From NCBI RefSeq assembly GCF_003046795.1, contig NZ_PZKN01000004.1, forward strand, positions 97,787 to 161,786: DNA of 64,000 nucleotides, read 5' to 3'. The translations under genes and the position numbers were made by a program. Origin of the DNA: Desulfonatronum sp. SC1. GTDB taxonomy: Bacteria; Desulfobacterota; Desulfovibrionia; Desulfovibrionales; Desulfonatronaceae. Positions 31,081 to 40,645 of the stretch are shown piece by piece; position 1 is the stretch's first letter, and each line of letters opens with the position of its first letter. The notes beneath the pieces are model-generated. The model worked only from the letters and a program-made list of their open reading frames with translations. It was not told the origin of the DNA and searched no databases.

Positions 31081-32304
31081 TCAGGTTGCGCCCTCGACTT
31101 CGGTCATCCCGAAGAGATCTCTGGCCATTTCTTCCCAAACGGGGATCCGGTCCGTCAGACCGCAGGAAGCCAGGTAGTCCGCGTCCAGCCCTTCGGGCTT
31201 TCCGGTAGGGCCTTCCGGTTGCAACTGGACGATCAACGCGTTGGCGGTGTGCAGGGCGGTCAAGGGGATGAATCCGCTCATGGCGCACAACCCGGGTCGA
31301 TGGTGAAAGGCGATGGCCTCGACCACCGGATCGGCCATGCCCCACAGCCCGAGCAGATAGGCCCCGAGCCGGGCGTGATCCGTCCCCAGGGCGTCCTCCT
31401 CAACGGTGGTCAGAGGGATGTCCTTGTCCGCGGTCAGTTCCAGGACTTCATCGTACAGAGTGGGGCAGTTTACCGCGAAGAGGAGCTTGCCCACGTCGTG
31501 GAGAATCCCGGCCAGAAACGCGTCGTCCTGAACGTCCTTGGACGCCTTTTCCTCGACGCAAATCCGCTTGGCCAGGGTAGCCGTCAACAACCCGTGCCGC
31601 GACAGTCGGGCCAGGGAAAACCGAGGGCATTTCTTAGGGTCGAACTGGGAAAAAACCTGAACGTGGAGCACCAGGGCCTTGACCGTTTCCGTTCCCAGCA
31701 GATTCACGGCCTGAGCTGGGCTGGTCACCTTGGTGTACATTCCGAAAAAGGACGAATTGACCAGTTGGAGGATCTTGGCCGACATGCCCACGTCCGTGGA
31801 GATGATCTCGCCGATTTTTTTGAGGGAACACAGGGGAGAGGTCAGCTCTTCCTGAATGGCCATATACAGCTTTGGCAAACTGGGGATATGCTCCAGGCTG
31901 GAGGTTAGACAGGCCAGACCCTCGGCGGCCAGGTAGCGGCGCAAGGCCAGAAGCCGCTGGATCACGTCCACAAGCTTTTCAGCGTTGCAGGGCTTGGTCA
32001 GATACTGATGGGCTACCTTGGTGGAATCCATGATCATCCGCTCGTCCATGTGCCCGGACAAGGCCAACCTGGCGGCGTGCGGATAACGCTTCTTGACTTC
32101 GGTCAACAACCGGACCCCGTCCATGCCCGGCATGCGCATGTCCGAAACCACCACGTCCACGGGGGTCGTGGCCATCAGTTCCAAAGCCTCCGCGCCCCCG
32201 GGAGCGAAATGCAGCTCCCAGTCTCTGACCTGACTGCGTAACATCCGTCGCAACCCCTCCAAAACCTGGGGCTCGTCGTCCACGAACAAAATGCGCTTCT
32301 GCAT
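31081..32304 (-). CDS. Response regulator with HDOD output domain
   Basis: 407 residues from ATG 32304 behind CAAGGAGC. The receiver domain (ILFVDDEPQVLEGLRRML, VVVSDMRMPGMDG, LALSGH, YLTKPC) is followed from about residue 140 by an HDOD domain (IPSLPKLYMAIQEEL, KIGEIISTDVGMSAKILQLV, SSFFGM, FLAGILHDVGKLLFA). HDOD proteins are non-catalytic relatives of HD phosphohydrolases that act in signalling, often with cyclic di-GMP or chemotaxis systems. It is the first gene of the three-gene receiver cluster; the promoter must lie in 32305-32590, which it shares with the divergent cold-shock gene. Confidence 0.88.
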   Translation of the reverse strand: MQKRILFVDDEPQVLEGLRRMLRSQVRDWELHFAPGGAEALELMATTPVDVVVSDMRMPGMDGVRLLTEVKKRYPHAARLALSGHMDERMIMDSTKVAHQYLTKPCNAEKLVDVIQRLLALRRYLAAEGLACLTSSLEHIPSLPKLYMAIQEELTSPLCSLKKIGEIISTDVGMSAKILQLVNSSFFGMYTKVTSPAQAVNLLGTETVKALVLHVQVFSQFDPKKCPRFSLARLSRHGLLTATLAKRICVEEKASKDVQDDAFLAGILHDVGKLLFAVNCPTLYDEVLELTADKDIPLTTVEEDALGTDHARLGAYLLGLWGMADPVVEAIAFHHRPGLCAMSGFIPLTALHTANALIVQLQPEGPTGKPEGLDADYLASCGLTDRIPVWEEMARDLFGMTEVEGAT

Positions 32305-32476
32305 GGCTGCTCCTTGAGGTCGCAGTATACTGTTCAACCACCCTTTCATTACTCAGCACCATGTTCTCGGCGGCGTGTCAATATGGTTTGCCCGGAATCG
32401 GACGCAAGGGCTTTTGAATCGTATAGGACAAGAGCGATATCGCCAGCCTTGCCTTAGCGTTCGCTCCATATTTCAC

Positions 32477-32505
32477 TTGACCCGTCGGGCAAACGAGAGT
32501 ATCCG
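32477..32505 (+). promoter_or_regulatory. Candidate sigma-70 promoter of the cold-shock gene
   Basis: TTGACC (32477-32482) is followed after 17 bases by TATCCG (32500-32505). This leaves a 5' leader of about 80 bases before the ATG, as in many csp genes. The -10 element is weak, so the call is tentative. Confidence 0.4.
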
Positions 32506-32590
32506 CCAACCAAAGAAAGAGCGTGCATCGCGCCGCTCAGGCCATTCCTAGGGCCAACTCTCTGTATTTCTTTAAGGAGGTCTTTTTTTT

Positions 32591-32800
32591 ATGGAAGGTG
32601 TTGTAAAGTGGTTCAGCAAGCAGAAAGGCTACGGTTTCATCACTCCGGATGGTCAGGAAGACGGCAAGGACGTCTTTGTTCATTTCTCGGCCATTGAGGG
32701 CGGCGGGTTCAAGACGCTGCGGGAGGGAGCCAGGGTTTCCTTCGAGATCGTCGACGGCGACAAGGGCCTGCAAGCCTCGAACGTCCAGGAACTCGACTAA
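32591..32800 (+). CDS. Cold-shock protein, CspA family
   Basis: 69 residues forming one cold-shock domain: [18 protein letters not shown] contains the RNP1 motif (KGYGFI) and [11 protein letters not shown] the RNP2 motif (VFVHF). It binds single-stranded RNA and DNA and acts as an RNA chaperone. The ATG follows TAAGGAGG by ten bases, a very strong translation signal. The gene stands alone, with its own terminator 18 bases after the stop. Confidence 0.97.
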   Translation: MEGVVKWFSKQKGYGFITPDGQEDGKDVFVHFSAIEGGGFKTLREGARVSFEIVDGDKGLQASNVQELD

Positions 32801-32817
32801 ATTAACGCAACATATAG

Positions 32818-32850
32818 CAAAAAAGGCCGCTTTGTCCAGCGGCCTTTTTT
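32818..32850 (+). terminator. Rho-independent terminator of the cold-shock gene
   Basis: AAAAAAGGCCGCT pairs with AGCGGCCTTTTTT around TTGTCC. The A-run and T-run make it potentially active in both directions. Confidence 0.9.
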
Positions 32851-32862
32851 GTTGGTTCGACC

Positions 32863-34047
32863 ATGTCTCGTCCCGATATCTCCGACTACTTGACGCCCCT
32901 GCAACGTCGACTGATCAGCGTGGCCCTGGTGGTCCTGGCGCTGAACCTGATCGGCGCGTTTTTTTTCGGCGTCTTCCTCCTGCTCCAAGGCCTGGTGGTC
33001 TACTTTTCCAACGTACTCTGGCCCCTGGCCGTGGCCGGCATCCTGGCCCTGCTGCTCAAGCCGCTGGTTCACTGGTTCCAGCGCATCCTGCATCTCGGAC
33101 GGATCACGGCCATTCTCCTGCTCTACGGCATCGTCCTGCTGACCTTGGCTCTGCTGGGGGCCTTGATCCTGCCGGAAATTCTCTCCCAGGTCCGTTCGCT
33201 GATCGAACACCTTCCGGTCCTCGCCGAACAGCTCTCCCGCTTGATCGCCCGCCTGTTCCCGGACGCCGCGACCTGGGCCGAGGAATCACTGAACCCGGAA
33301 GTCCTCCGCGAACACCTGCAATCCTGGACCGAACACCTGCAAAAGATCATCCAGACCTCCCTGCCCGCCCTGAACACCCTGGGAGAATTCCTGAGCCGCA
33401 CCTTCACCCTGGTGGCCGGAACGGCGATCATCCCGGTTTATCTGTTCTTCTTCCTGCTCACGGACAAGGACCCGTTGCGGGCCCTGGACGAACAACTGTC
33501 CTTCATCCCGCCCTGGCTGCGGGAGGACATCACGTTTCTGACCGGCGAGTTCGCCCGGATCATGGTCGCCTTTTTTCGGGGCCAGATACTGATCGGGCTG
33601 ATCATGGGCGTGCTCATGGCCGCCGGTTTTACCCTGGCCGGCCTGAAATTTGGGACCCTGCTGGGCATTGTCATCGGCCTGCTGAACATCATTCCGTACC
33701 TGGGCAGCCTCCTGGGGCTGATCACGGTCCTGCCTTTGGCCTACCTGCAACAGGACGGCGGTTTTTTCCTCCTGGCCCTGGTGCTGGCGGTCTTCGTCGC
33801 GGTCCAGCTCCTGGAAAGCTACCTGCTCACCCCGCGGATCATGTCTCGAGGCACCGGGCTGCACCCGCTGGTGATCATCATCGCCATCTTTTTCTGGGGC
33901 AAGGCTCTTGGCGGCATCCTGGGCATGATCCTGGCCATCCCGCTGACCGCCTTTTTCGTGGTGGTCTGGCGACTGATACGCAAAAAATACCTCGCCGTCG
34001 CGACGGATCGGGACCGGTCGCCCCCTGAGGCCGAAACCTCGTCATGA
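32863..34047 (+). CDS. AI-2E/PerM-family membrane transporter
   Basis: 394 residues with about eight hydrophobic segments: a pair near the N-terminus (LISVALVVLALNLIGAFFFG, PLAVAGILALLL), a hydrophilic helical part (about 110-190) and a C-terminal membrane block containing GLLNIIPYLGSLLGLI and GTGLHPLVIIIAIFFWGKAL. These conserved segments define the AI-2E/PerM family, whose members export autoinducer-2 or act in Na+/H+ exchange and permeability. The substrate is unknown here. It overlaps the next gene by four bases. Confidence 0.9.
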   Translation: MSRPDISDYLTPLQRRLISVALVVLALNLIGAFFFGVFLLLQGLVVYFSNVLWPLAVAGILALLLKPLVHWFQRILHLGRITAILLLYGIVLLTLALLGALILPEILSQVRSLIEHLPVLAEQLSRLIARLFPDAATWAEESLNPEVLREHLQSWTEHLQKIIQTSLPALNTLGEFLSRTFTLVAGTAIIPVYLFFFLLTDKDPLRALDEQLSFIPPWLREDITFLTGEFARIMVAFFRGQILIGLIMGVLMAAGFTLAGLKFGTLLGIVIGLLNIIPYLGSLLGLITVLPLAYLQQDGGFFLLALVLAVFVAVQLLESYLLTPRIMSRGTGLHPLVIIIAIFFWGKALGGILGMILAIPLTAFFVVVWRLIRKKYLAVATDRDRSPPEAETSS

Positions 34048-34613
34048 CCGAATCTCTTATCGAGCTGCTGCGCCACTACGGCATGTACGCCGCGCTGGTC
34101 AGCATCGGCCTAAACGTCCTGGCCACCATCAGCGGTGTCTTTCCCACGTTCTTCATCACCGCGGCAAACATCGTCCTGTTCGGCTTCTGGACGGGCGCCT
34201 TCGTCTCCTTTCTGGGCGAATCCCTGGGCGCGATCGCGGCCTTCCTGCTCTACCGGGCCGGGTTTCGGTCCCCGGCCCAGACGGCCCTGAACCGCTACCC
34301 CAGGGCCAAGGCCCTGATCAACGCCCAGGGCCGGGAAGCCTTTAAACTCATCTTCCTGCTCCGCCTGCTGCCCTTTGCCCCGGCCCTTGTCTCAACCCTG
34401 GGCGCGGCCGTGGGCAAAGTTTCTCTGCCGCTCTTCGCCGCGGCCTCCACCCTGGGCAAGATCCCGGCCCTGCTCATGGAAGCCTACGTCGTGCTTGAAG
34501 TCACCCGGTTCCAGACTGCCGGCAAAATCATCCTGGTTGTCTTGGCCGTATGGCTGGCCTATGATGTTTTCAAGCGGCCGCGAAAACGTCCGCGACCAGA
34601 TCACTCGCTTTGA
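34044..34613 (+). CDS. TVP38/TMEM64 (VTT domain) membrane protein
   Basis: 189 residues with four to five membrane segments. The pattern VFPTFFITAANIVLFGFWTG, SFLGESLGAIAAFLLYRAGF and LIFLLRLLPFAPALVSTLGA is the VTT (DedA-like) domain, where the Arg and Pro residues in the last helix are conserved. Family members are thought to scramble or translocate lipids. The ATG overlaps the stop of the PerM-like gene, and the gene lies just ahead of the RND efflux pair, so the four may share a transcript. Confidence 0.88.
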   Translation: MTESLIELLRHYGMYAALVSIGLNVLATISGVFPTFFITAANIVLFGFWTGAFVSFLGESLGAIAAFLLYRAGFRSPAQTALNRYPRAKALINAQGREAFKLIFLLRLLPFAPALVSTLGAAVGKVSLPLFAAASTLGKIPALLMEAYVVLEVTRFQTAGKIILVVLAVWLAYDVFKRPRKRPRPDHSL

Positions 34614-34636
34614 CCATCTATCAGGAGATCCATATC

Positions 34637-35746
34637 TTGCTTTTTCTCCGTCCAATAATCTTTCTTTGTGCCCTGCTCCTTTTCACCGGTTGCACCGAAC
34701 CCGAGCAAATATATGCGCCGGGACCGCGGCCGGTGAAGACCATGGTCGTGGAACCACCCCAGAGCCAAGTCGTGCGAAGCTTTTCCGGCATGGCCCGCGC
34801 CTCCCGGGACATGGCGCTCAGCTTTCGGGTCTCCGGAGTGCTTCAGGAACTCCCCGTCCAGATGGGCCAGCGGGTCCGCCCTGGAGAGCTGATCGCCCGA
34901 TTGGACCCCACGGATTTTGAGCTGCAGGTCATGGAACTGGAGGCCCAGGCTGAGCATGCCAGGGCGACCTTCACCAGGGCCAAGGCGGATTACGAGCGGT
35001 TCCAGGCGTTGTATGACGCGGACAGCGTCAGCAAGAGCGAGCTGGACCAGGCCCGGGCCGGATTCGAGACGTCCCAGGCCCAACTGGCCGCGGTGGGCAA
35101 AAGCCTGGAACTGGTCCGCCAGCAGCTCTCCTACACCAGACTGACCGCGCCCATGGCCGGAACCCTCTCCGAAGTGCCGGTGGAAAATTTTCAGACCGTT
35201 TCCTCGGGACACCCCATCGCCATACTCAGCACCAACGACGATCTGGAATTCGAGGTCGGCCTGCCGGATCAGCTTATCCACCAGGTTCAACTGGGCGACC
35301 CGGCCCAGGTGATCTTTGACGTGCTTCCAGACCGGCCCTTCGCCGCCACGGTCAGCGAGGTCGGAATCACCCCCGGACCGGTGAGCACCTTTCCGGTCAA
35401 GCTGCGCCTGGCCGAGCCCGCGTCGCAAGTTCGTCCCGGCATGATCGGCATGGCCCGGTTCACCTTTTCCCACGCAAACTCCCGGCCTTTCACCGTGGTT
35501 CCCGTGGAAGCGGTCTTCGGCCTGCCTTCCGGGGAACAGGCCGTCTGGCTGGTGAATACCGAAACCGGCACTGATTCCGGCACCAATTCCGGCACCGTCC
35601 ACCGCCAGCACGTCATCGCGGGCCGCCTGCTCCCGGGCGGATTGCAAATCCTGGACGGCCTGCTTGGCGGCGAAACCGTCGTCATCCGCGGCGTCCACCG
35701 CCTGGAACAAGGCCAAAAAGTCCGCCTCCCCCAAAACGCCTCCTGA
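34637..35746 (+). CDS. RND efflux periplasmic adaptor lipoprotein (MFP/HlyD family)
   Basis: 369 residues from TTG 34637, placed ten bases after AGGAG; an upstream in-frame TTG at 34610 lacks a signal. The N-terminus is a signal peptide with lipobox LLFTGC, so it is a lipoprotein. Barrel-sandwich halves (GVLQELPVQMGQRVRPGELI, RLTAPMAGTLSEVPVENFQ) flank an alpha-hairpin (about 100-155, AEHARATFTRAKADYERFQA), followed by beta-barrel strands. It would link the RND pump in the next gene to an outer-membrane channel. No TolC-like gene is present here, so the channel must come from elsewhere. Confidence 0.92.
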   Translation: MLFLRPIIFLCALLLFTGCTEPEQIYAPGPRPVKTMVVEPPQSQVVRSFSGMARASRDMALSFRVSGVLQELPVQMGQRVRPGELIARLDPTDFELQVMELEAQAEHARATFTRAKADYERFQALYDADSVSKSELDQARAGFETSQAQLAAVGKSLELVRQQLSYTRLTAPMAGTLSEVPVENFQTVSSGHPIAILSTNDDLEFEVGLPDQLIHQVQLGDPAQVIFDVLPDRPFAATVSEVGITPGPVSTFPVKLRLAEPASQVRPGMIGMARFTFSHANSRPFTVVPVEAVFGLPSGEQAVWLVNTETGTDSGTNSGTVHRQHVIAGRLLPGGLQILDGLLGGETVVIRGVHRLEQGQKVRLPQNAS

Positions 35747-35774
35747 ATTCTGACCTCTGTCCCTTGACCTCCTC

Positions 35775-38700
35775 ATGAACATCGCCTCCTGGTGCATCCA
35801 GAACAACCGGACTTCCCTCGTCGTCTTCCTCCTGTTGGCTTTTCTCGGGTTCTCCACCTATCTGAACATCCCCCGCCTGGAAGACCCTGAATTCACCGTG
35901 CGCGTCGCCCTGGTGATCACCCCCTTTCCCGGCGCTTCCCCCCAGCGTGTGGAGGAATTGGTCACGGACAAGCTGGAGGAGCGCATCCGGGAAATCGCGG
36001 AGGTGGACTACATTACCTCCCAGTCCATGTCCGGCCTGTCCATCATTGAGGTGAACATCCAGCAGCGGTTCAAGGATCTGGGTCCGATCTGGCAGAACCT
36101 GCGCAACAAGGTGGCCGACGCGGCCCCGGACCTGCCCGACGGCGTCCTGCCCTCCATGGTTGACGACGAGTTCGGCGACGTGTTCGGCATTCTCATCGCC
36201 CTGACCGGGGACGGCTACACCTACCGGGAGATGAAGGACACCGCGGACCAGGTCCGGGACCAGCTCCTGCGCTTGGAGGACGTGGGCAAGGTGTCCCTGC
36301 ATGGCGTCCAGGAAGAACGCATTTATGTGGATTTTTCCAATGCCCGGCTGGCCGAGTTCGGATTCAGCCCGGCCCATGTGGTCCACCTGCTTCAGACCCA
36401 GAACGCCATCCAACCTAGCGGCGTGGCCCTGGCCGGCGCCGAGCGGATCGTCATCGAGCCCTCCGGCGAATTCACTTCCCTGGACGATCTGGCCAATGCC
36501 ACCTTCCGCCTGCCGGGCCGGACCGACGCCATCGCCCTGCGGGACTTCGCCGCCATCTCCCGGGACTACGTGGACCCGCCCGACCCCATGGCCCGGTTCA
36601 ACGGGCAGCGCACACTGATCCTGGCCGTGAGCATGGCCCAGGGCGGCAAGATCACGGACCTGGGCGACCGGGTCCAGGAACGGCTGACCGAGCTGCGGGC
36701 CAACCTGCCCATGGGCCTGGAACTGGACATCCTGCTTTTCCAGCCGGACTTCGTGCGCACGGCCATCGACGACTTCATGGTCAACCTGTTTCTGGCCTTC
36801 GTCTTCGTGGTCGCGGCCATGTTCGTGTTCACGGGCTTGCGCACCGGCATCGTAGCCGGGCTGATCATCCCCATGTCCATCTTGACCTGCATCGCCCTGA
36901 TGCCCCTGTTCGGCGTGGACCTGCAGCGGGTCTCCATCGCCTCGTTCATCATCGCCCTGGGCCTGCTGGTGGCCAACGGCGTGGTGGTCAGCGAGAACAT
37001 CCTGGTCCGCCTGAACCGGGGCGAGGACCGCCGGGATGCGGCCGTGCGATCGGTGCGCGAGCTCTGGTTTCCCCTGCTGACCTCCTCCCTGACCACGATC
37101 TTCGCCTTCATGCCCATTCCCATGGCCAAGTCCGAGACCGGGGAATACACCATGTCCCTGTTCATCGTGGTCAGCCTGACCCTGCTCTTGTCCTGGATCT
37201 ACTCCCTGACCATGGTTCCCCTGCTCAGTTACTACTTCCAGAAGCCGCGCCAAAGAGAGCGCCTGGGGGAAGGGCAAAACGGACGCGAACCCTTTTCCGG
37301 CTTCTGGTACCGGGGATTTCGGGCTCTGCTGCTGTTCTGCCTGCGCCGCCGCGCGCTTTTTCTGGCCTTCGCCCTGCTGCTGACCATTGGCGGGACCGCG
37401 GCCTTCCGCCAGGTGCCGACCATCTTCTTCCCGCCCAATGACCGGGAAATGTTCACCATCGACTTCTGGCAGCCCTTTGGCACGGATATCCGCTCCACCG
37501 CGGATCGGCTGGCCGAACTGGAAGCCCACCTGCTCGATCAACCCGGCGTGGATTCCCTGGGCGCGTTCATCGGTTCCGGCGGACCGCGCTGGTACCTCTC
37601 CCTGAATCCGGAGCAGACCAATCCCAACTACGCCTTCGTCATCGTGAACACCAAAAGCCTGGAGGACGTCGCCCCGCTGATCCGGTCCACCCGGGGCTAT
37701 CTGGACGACCACTTCCCTGACGCCCGGCATACGGTGAGCCGCCTGGAACTCGGCCCGCCCGTGGGCGCGCCGATCCAGATCCGCGTCTCCGGTCCGGAAA
37801 TCGACGCCCTGTACCGGCTGCGGGACAATATCGTCCTGGCCATCGCCCCGATTGAGGGCATCACCTCCATCTACGACGACTGGGGCGAATGGACCAAGAA
37901 ACTGGTCGTGGACGTGAACCAGGAACAGGCCAAGCGCACCGGACTAAGCACCCGGGACATCGCCCTGTCCCTGCAAACCCAGATTTCCGGTCTCACGGCC
38001 ACCCAGTACAGGGAAGGCGACAACCTGGTGCCGATAGTGCTCCGGGCTCAGGAAAGCTTTCGGGAAGATCTGGGCAACATCGAAGGGCTCAACGTCTATG
38101 GGTTTAGCGCCGACAATGCCCAGGTCCGCGGCGTGCCCTTGCTCCAGTTGGCCGACACCCGGCTGGTCTGGCAGCCCAGCGACATTCGCCGCCGGGACCA
38201 GACCCGGACTATGACCGTAAAGGTGGAAATCTCCGGGCGCTACGCCGCGGACGTCCTGACCGAGGTCCAGGCCGAGGTGGACCGGATCGCCCAGGGGCCC
38301 GAATGGCCGGATCACTATTTCGTGGAGTACGGGGGAGAGGTGGAGGAAAGCACCGAGGCCAACGCATCGGTTATGGCCGGGGTGCCCCTGGCCATGGGCC
38401 TGCTGGCCCTGGTGCTCATCGTACAGTTCAATTCCATCCGCCGCTTCCTGATCATCATGCTGACCATCCCGCCGATGATGGTCGGGATCAGCGCCGGACT
38501 GCTGCTGACCCGGGAGCCCTTCGGGTTCATGGCCATGCTGGGCATGATCAGTCTGGTGGGGATCATCGTGAACAACGCCATCCTGATCCTGGACCGGATG
38601 GAGATCGAACGGGCCGAAGGCAAACAGCCGCAAGAACTTGTGGTGGATGCCGTCCTGGAACGGCTGCGGGCCATCTTCCTGACCGCGGCCACCACGATCA

Positions 38701-38855
38701 TGGGCCTGGTTCCCCTGGCCGTGCTCGGCGGCGACATGTGGCGGCCCATGGCCAATGTCCTGATCTTCGGCCTGGCCTTCTCCTCCCTGTTCACCCTGGT
38801 CCTCTGCCCGGTGCTCTACGCCGCGTTCTTCAGGGTGCGGTTCGCGAAGTCGTGA
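35775..38855 (+). CDS. RND-family efflux pump, inner-membrane permease (AcrB/HAE1-like)
   Basis: 1026 residues, normal for the family. It opens with WCIQNNRTSLVVFLLLAFLG (first membrane helix) and has periplasmic porter domains (TPFPGASPQRVEELVTDKLE), a block of helices 2-6 at about 330-500 with FIIALGLLVANGVVVSENIL, and a second block at the C-terminus with MLGMISLVGIIVNNAILILD. The helix-4 acidic pair of AcrB is altered: the D-D of the proton relay reads as N-G-V-V-V-S-E here, as in some divergent HAE members. Substrates cannot be predicted. It follows the adaptor after 28 bases. The strong antisense frames over this gene are compositional shadows. Confidence 0.93.
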   Translation: MNIASWCIQNNRTSLVVFLLLAFLGFSTYLNIPRLEDPEFTVRVALVITPFPGASPQRVEELVTDKLEERIREIAEVDYITSQSMSGLSIIEVNIQQRFKDLGPIWQNLRNKVADAAPDLPDGVLPSMVDDEFGDVFGILIALTGDGYTYREMKDTADQVRDQLLRLEDVGKVSLHGVQEERIYVDFSNARLAEFGFSPAHVVHLLQTQNAIQPSGVALAGAERIVIEPSGEFTSLDDLANATFRLPGRTDAIALRDFAAISRDYVDPPDPMARFNGQRTLILAVSMAQGGKITDLGDRVQERLTELRANLPMGLELDILLFQPDFVRTAIDDFMVNLFLAFVFVVAAMFVFTGLRTGIVAGLIIPMSILTCIALMPLFGVDLQRVSIASFIIALGLLVANGVVVSENILVRLNRGEDRRDAAVRSVRELWFPLLTSSLTTIFAFMPIPMAKSETGEYTMSLFIVVSLTLLLSWIYSLTMVPLLSYYFQKPRQRERLGEGQNGREPFSGFWYRGFRALLLFCLRRRALFLAFALLLTIGGTAAFRQVPTIFFPPNDREMFTIDFWQPFGTDIRSTADRLAELEAHLLDQPGVDSLGAFIGSGGPRWYLSLNPEQTNPNYAFVIVNTKSLEDVAPLIRSTRGYLDDHFPDARHTVSRLELGPPVGAPIQIRVSGPEIDALYRLRDNIVLAIAPIEGITSIYDDWGEWTKKLVVDVNQEQAKRTGLSTRDIALSLQTQISGLTATQYREGDNLVPIVLRAQESFREDLGNIEGLNVYGFSADNAQVRGVPLLQLADTRLVWQPSDIRRRDQTRTMTVKVEISGRYAADVLTEVQAEVDRIAQGPEWPDHYFVEYGGEVEESTEANASVMAGVPLAMGLLALVLIVQFNSIRRFLIIMLTIPPMMVGISAGLLLTREPFGFMAMLGMISLVGIIVNNAILILDRMEIERAEGKQPQELVVDAVLERLRAIFLTAATTIMGLVPLAVLGGDMWRPMANVLIFGLAFSSLFTLVLCPVLYAAFFRVRFAKS

Positions 38856-39046
38856 GCCTGGGGCGGCAAAGCCGTCCGGAATCGAATATGAATCTCGTCA
38901 GTTGTGGCAGGAAAACGAGGAAGAAAAACAAAGGAAAAAATGCGGAAAGGTTCTTTCTGAATGAAATGGCTCAGCGCGTTGGGCATCAATTTTATTGTAC
39001 CAGCTTTGAAACCTGACGGCTCGAAAGGCAACGGTCTAAAACGAAC
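38856..39046. other. Intergenic stretch after the RND pump
   Basis: About 190 bases with lower G+C than the pump gene, before the terminator of the minus-strand tRNA gene. No gene with a start signal, repeat or clear plus-strand terminator is seen. Confidence 0.5.
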
Positions 39047-39089
39047 AAAAAAGCCGTTCAAGCTAGATTTTACCAGCTTAAACGGCTTT
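39047..39089 (-). terminator. Terminator of the tRNA-Ser gene
   Basis: On the minus strand AAAGCCGTTTAAGCT pairs with AGCTTGAACGGCTTT and is followed by TTT. It lies 25 bases after the tRNA 3' end. Confidence 0.85.
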
Positions 39090-39113
39090 CAGGAACTATG
39101 TCGAACAATGCGT

Positions 39114-39208
39114 TGGCGGAGAGGGAGGGATTCGAACCCTCGATAGAAGTTTTAGCCCCTATACTCGCTTAGCAGGCGAGCGCCTTCGACCGCCTCGGCC
39201 ACCTCTCC
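39114..39208 (-). tRNA. tRNA-Ser (anticodon GCT)
   Basis: The minus strand folds as a 95-nt class II tRNA: acceptor stem GGAGAGG with CCTCTCC, D-arm GCCGAGGCGGTCGAAGGC, anticodon arm CTCGC-CTGCTAA-GCGAG giving anticodon GCT for AGC/AGU serine codons, a long variable arm, T-arm with GGTTCGAATCC and an encoded CCA end. The long variable arm is typical of serine tRNAs. No integrase or att duplication is seen beside it. Confidence 0.97.
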
Positions 39209-39454
39209 CCAAAGCGACGACTTTTACCTCAATCTCCGGCTCGGGTCAAGCTTTTCGTCGCCCCTGTATTATCACCCCAACGTCCTCACATCTGTAGAGT
39301 TCCTCGATCCACCCCCCGCCCGCTCTCCCAGCATTTTTAAAGAAGCGCTCTTGAAAAGATGCTCCAGAAAGCCCGCCTTTGACAGAATCACGCCCCCCGG
39401 ATACATTCCACGACCGGTTTTTTCTGGACATCTTACCTTAACGGCAGGCCCTTC

Positions 39455-40645
39455 ATGGAACAATTTCCTCGCGTACACAGACTGCCCCCTTATGTTTTCG
39501 CCGTGGTCAACGAACTCAAGGCCCGGATGCGTCATCAAGGGGAGGACATCATTGATCTCGGCATGGGCAATCCGGACCTGGCCACGCCCAAACACATCGT
39601 GGACAAGCTCTGCGAGGCCGCGCACAAGGCCACGAACCATCGCTACTCCGCCTCCAAGGGCATTCCCAAGCTGCGCCTGGCCATCTGCGACTGGTACTGG
39701 CGACGGTTCGGGGTTGAGCTGAACCCGGACCAGGAGTCCGTGGTCACTCTGGGCGCCAAGGAAGGCCTAGCCCACTTGGCCATGGTCATGCTCAGCCCCG
39801 GTGACGTGGTTTTTGCCCAGGACCCGACGTATCCCATCCATCCTTATTCGGCGATCATCGCCGGCGCGGATGTCCGGCGCATCCCCATCGGCCGAGACCG
39901 AGACTTTTTCGAGGACCTGATAGTGGCCACCCGCCAGACCTGGCCCCAGCCCAAAGTGCTGATCATCTCCTACCCGCACAACCCCACCACCCAGTGCGTG
40001 GACTTGGCCTTTTTCGAGAAGATCGTCGACTTTGCCAAAGAACACAAGATGTATGTGATTCACGACCTGGCCTACGCCGACCTGACCTTCGACGGCTATC
40101 AGGCCCCCAGCTTTTTGCAGGCCAAAGGCGCCAAGGACGTGGGAGTGGAATTTTTCTCCCTTTCCAAGAGCTATTCCATGGCCGGCTGGCGCGTTGGGTT
40201 CTGCGCGGGCAACCGGGACATGGTCCAGGCCCTGACCCGGATCAAAAGCTACTTGGACTACGGCATGTTCCAGCCCGTTCAGATCGCGGCGATCATCGCC
40301 CTGAACGGTCCTCAGGACTGCGTCCAGGAAATCGTGGGCACCTACAAGGATCGCCGGGACGCATTGATCGAAGGCCTGCACCGCATCGGCTGGGACGTTC
40401 CCTCGCCCAAGGGCACGATGTTCGTCTGGGCTCAGATTCCCGAAGAATTTCGAAGCATGGGTTCGGTGGAGTTTTCCAAGCTGCTCCTGCGGGAAGGCAA
40501 GGTGGCCGTGTCTCCGGGCCTCGGTTTCGGAAACTACGGCGACGACCACGTCCGCTTTGCCCTGGTGGAAAACCGTCACCGCATCAATCAAGCAATTCGC
40601 GGATTGCGAAAAGTCATCTCGGGGGAATCATGTCCGGAGACCTGA
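39455..40645 (+). CDS. Class I/II aminotransferase (AlaC-like)
   Basis: 396 residues of the fold-type I PLP family. Landmarks are [59 protein letters not shown] with the cofactor Asp-x-Ala-Tyr, [15 protein letters not shown] with the Schiff-base Lys, and [12 protein letters not shown] with the carboxylate Arg. The sequence type matches glutamate-pyruvate (AlaC/AlaT-like) or related LL-DAP/aspartate aminotransferases. The gene overlaps the next one, homoserine dehydrogenase, by 16 bases, which suggests a role in aspartate-family amino acid synthesis, such as glutamate-dependent transamination. Confidence 0.9.
   Translation: MEQFPRVHRLPPYVFAVVNELKARMRHQGEDIIDLGMGNPDLATPKHIVDKLCEAAHKATNHRYSASKGIPKLRLAICDWYWRRFGVELNPDQESVVTLGAKEGLAHLAMVMLSPGDVVFAQDPTYPIHPYSAIIAGADVRRIPIGRDRDFFEDLIVATRQTWPQPKVLIISYPHNPTTQCVDLAFFEKIVDFAKEHKMYVIHDLAYADLTFDGYQAPSFLQAKGAKDVGVEFFSLSKSYSMAGWRVGFCAGNRDMVQALTRIKSYLDYGMFQPVQIAAIIALNGPQDCVQEIVGTYKDRRDALIEGLHRIGWDVPSPKGTMFVWAQIPEEFRSMGSVEFSKLLLREGKVAVSPGLGFGNYGDDHVRFALVENRHRINQAIRGLRKVISGESCPET

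Noticed and set aside
35682..37730. Long minus-strand open frame (over 680 codons) opposite the RND pump
   Set aside because: It is the antisense of a G+C-rich gene, has repetitive Gln/Gly/His-rich low-complexity composition and no family match. The RND frame has complete, ordered motifs.
39114..39208. tRNA-Ser as an integration site of a genomic island
   Set aside because: No integrase gene and no repeated tRNA 3' end were seen on either side.
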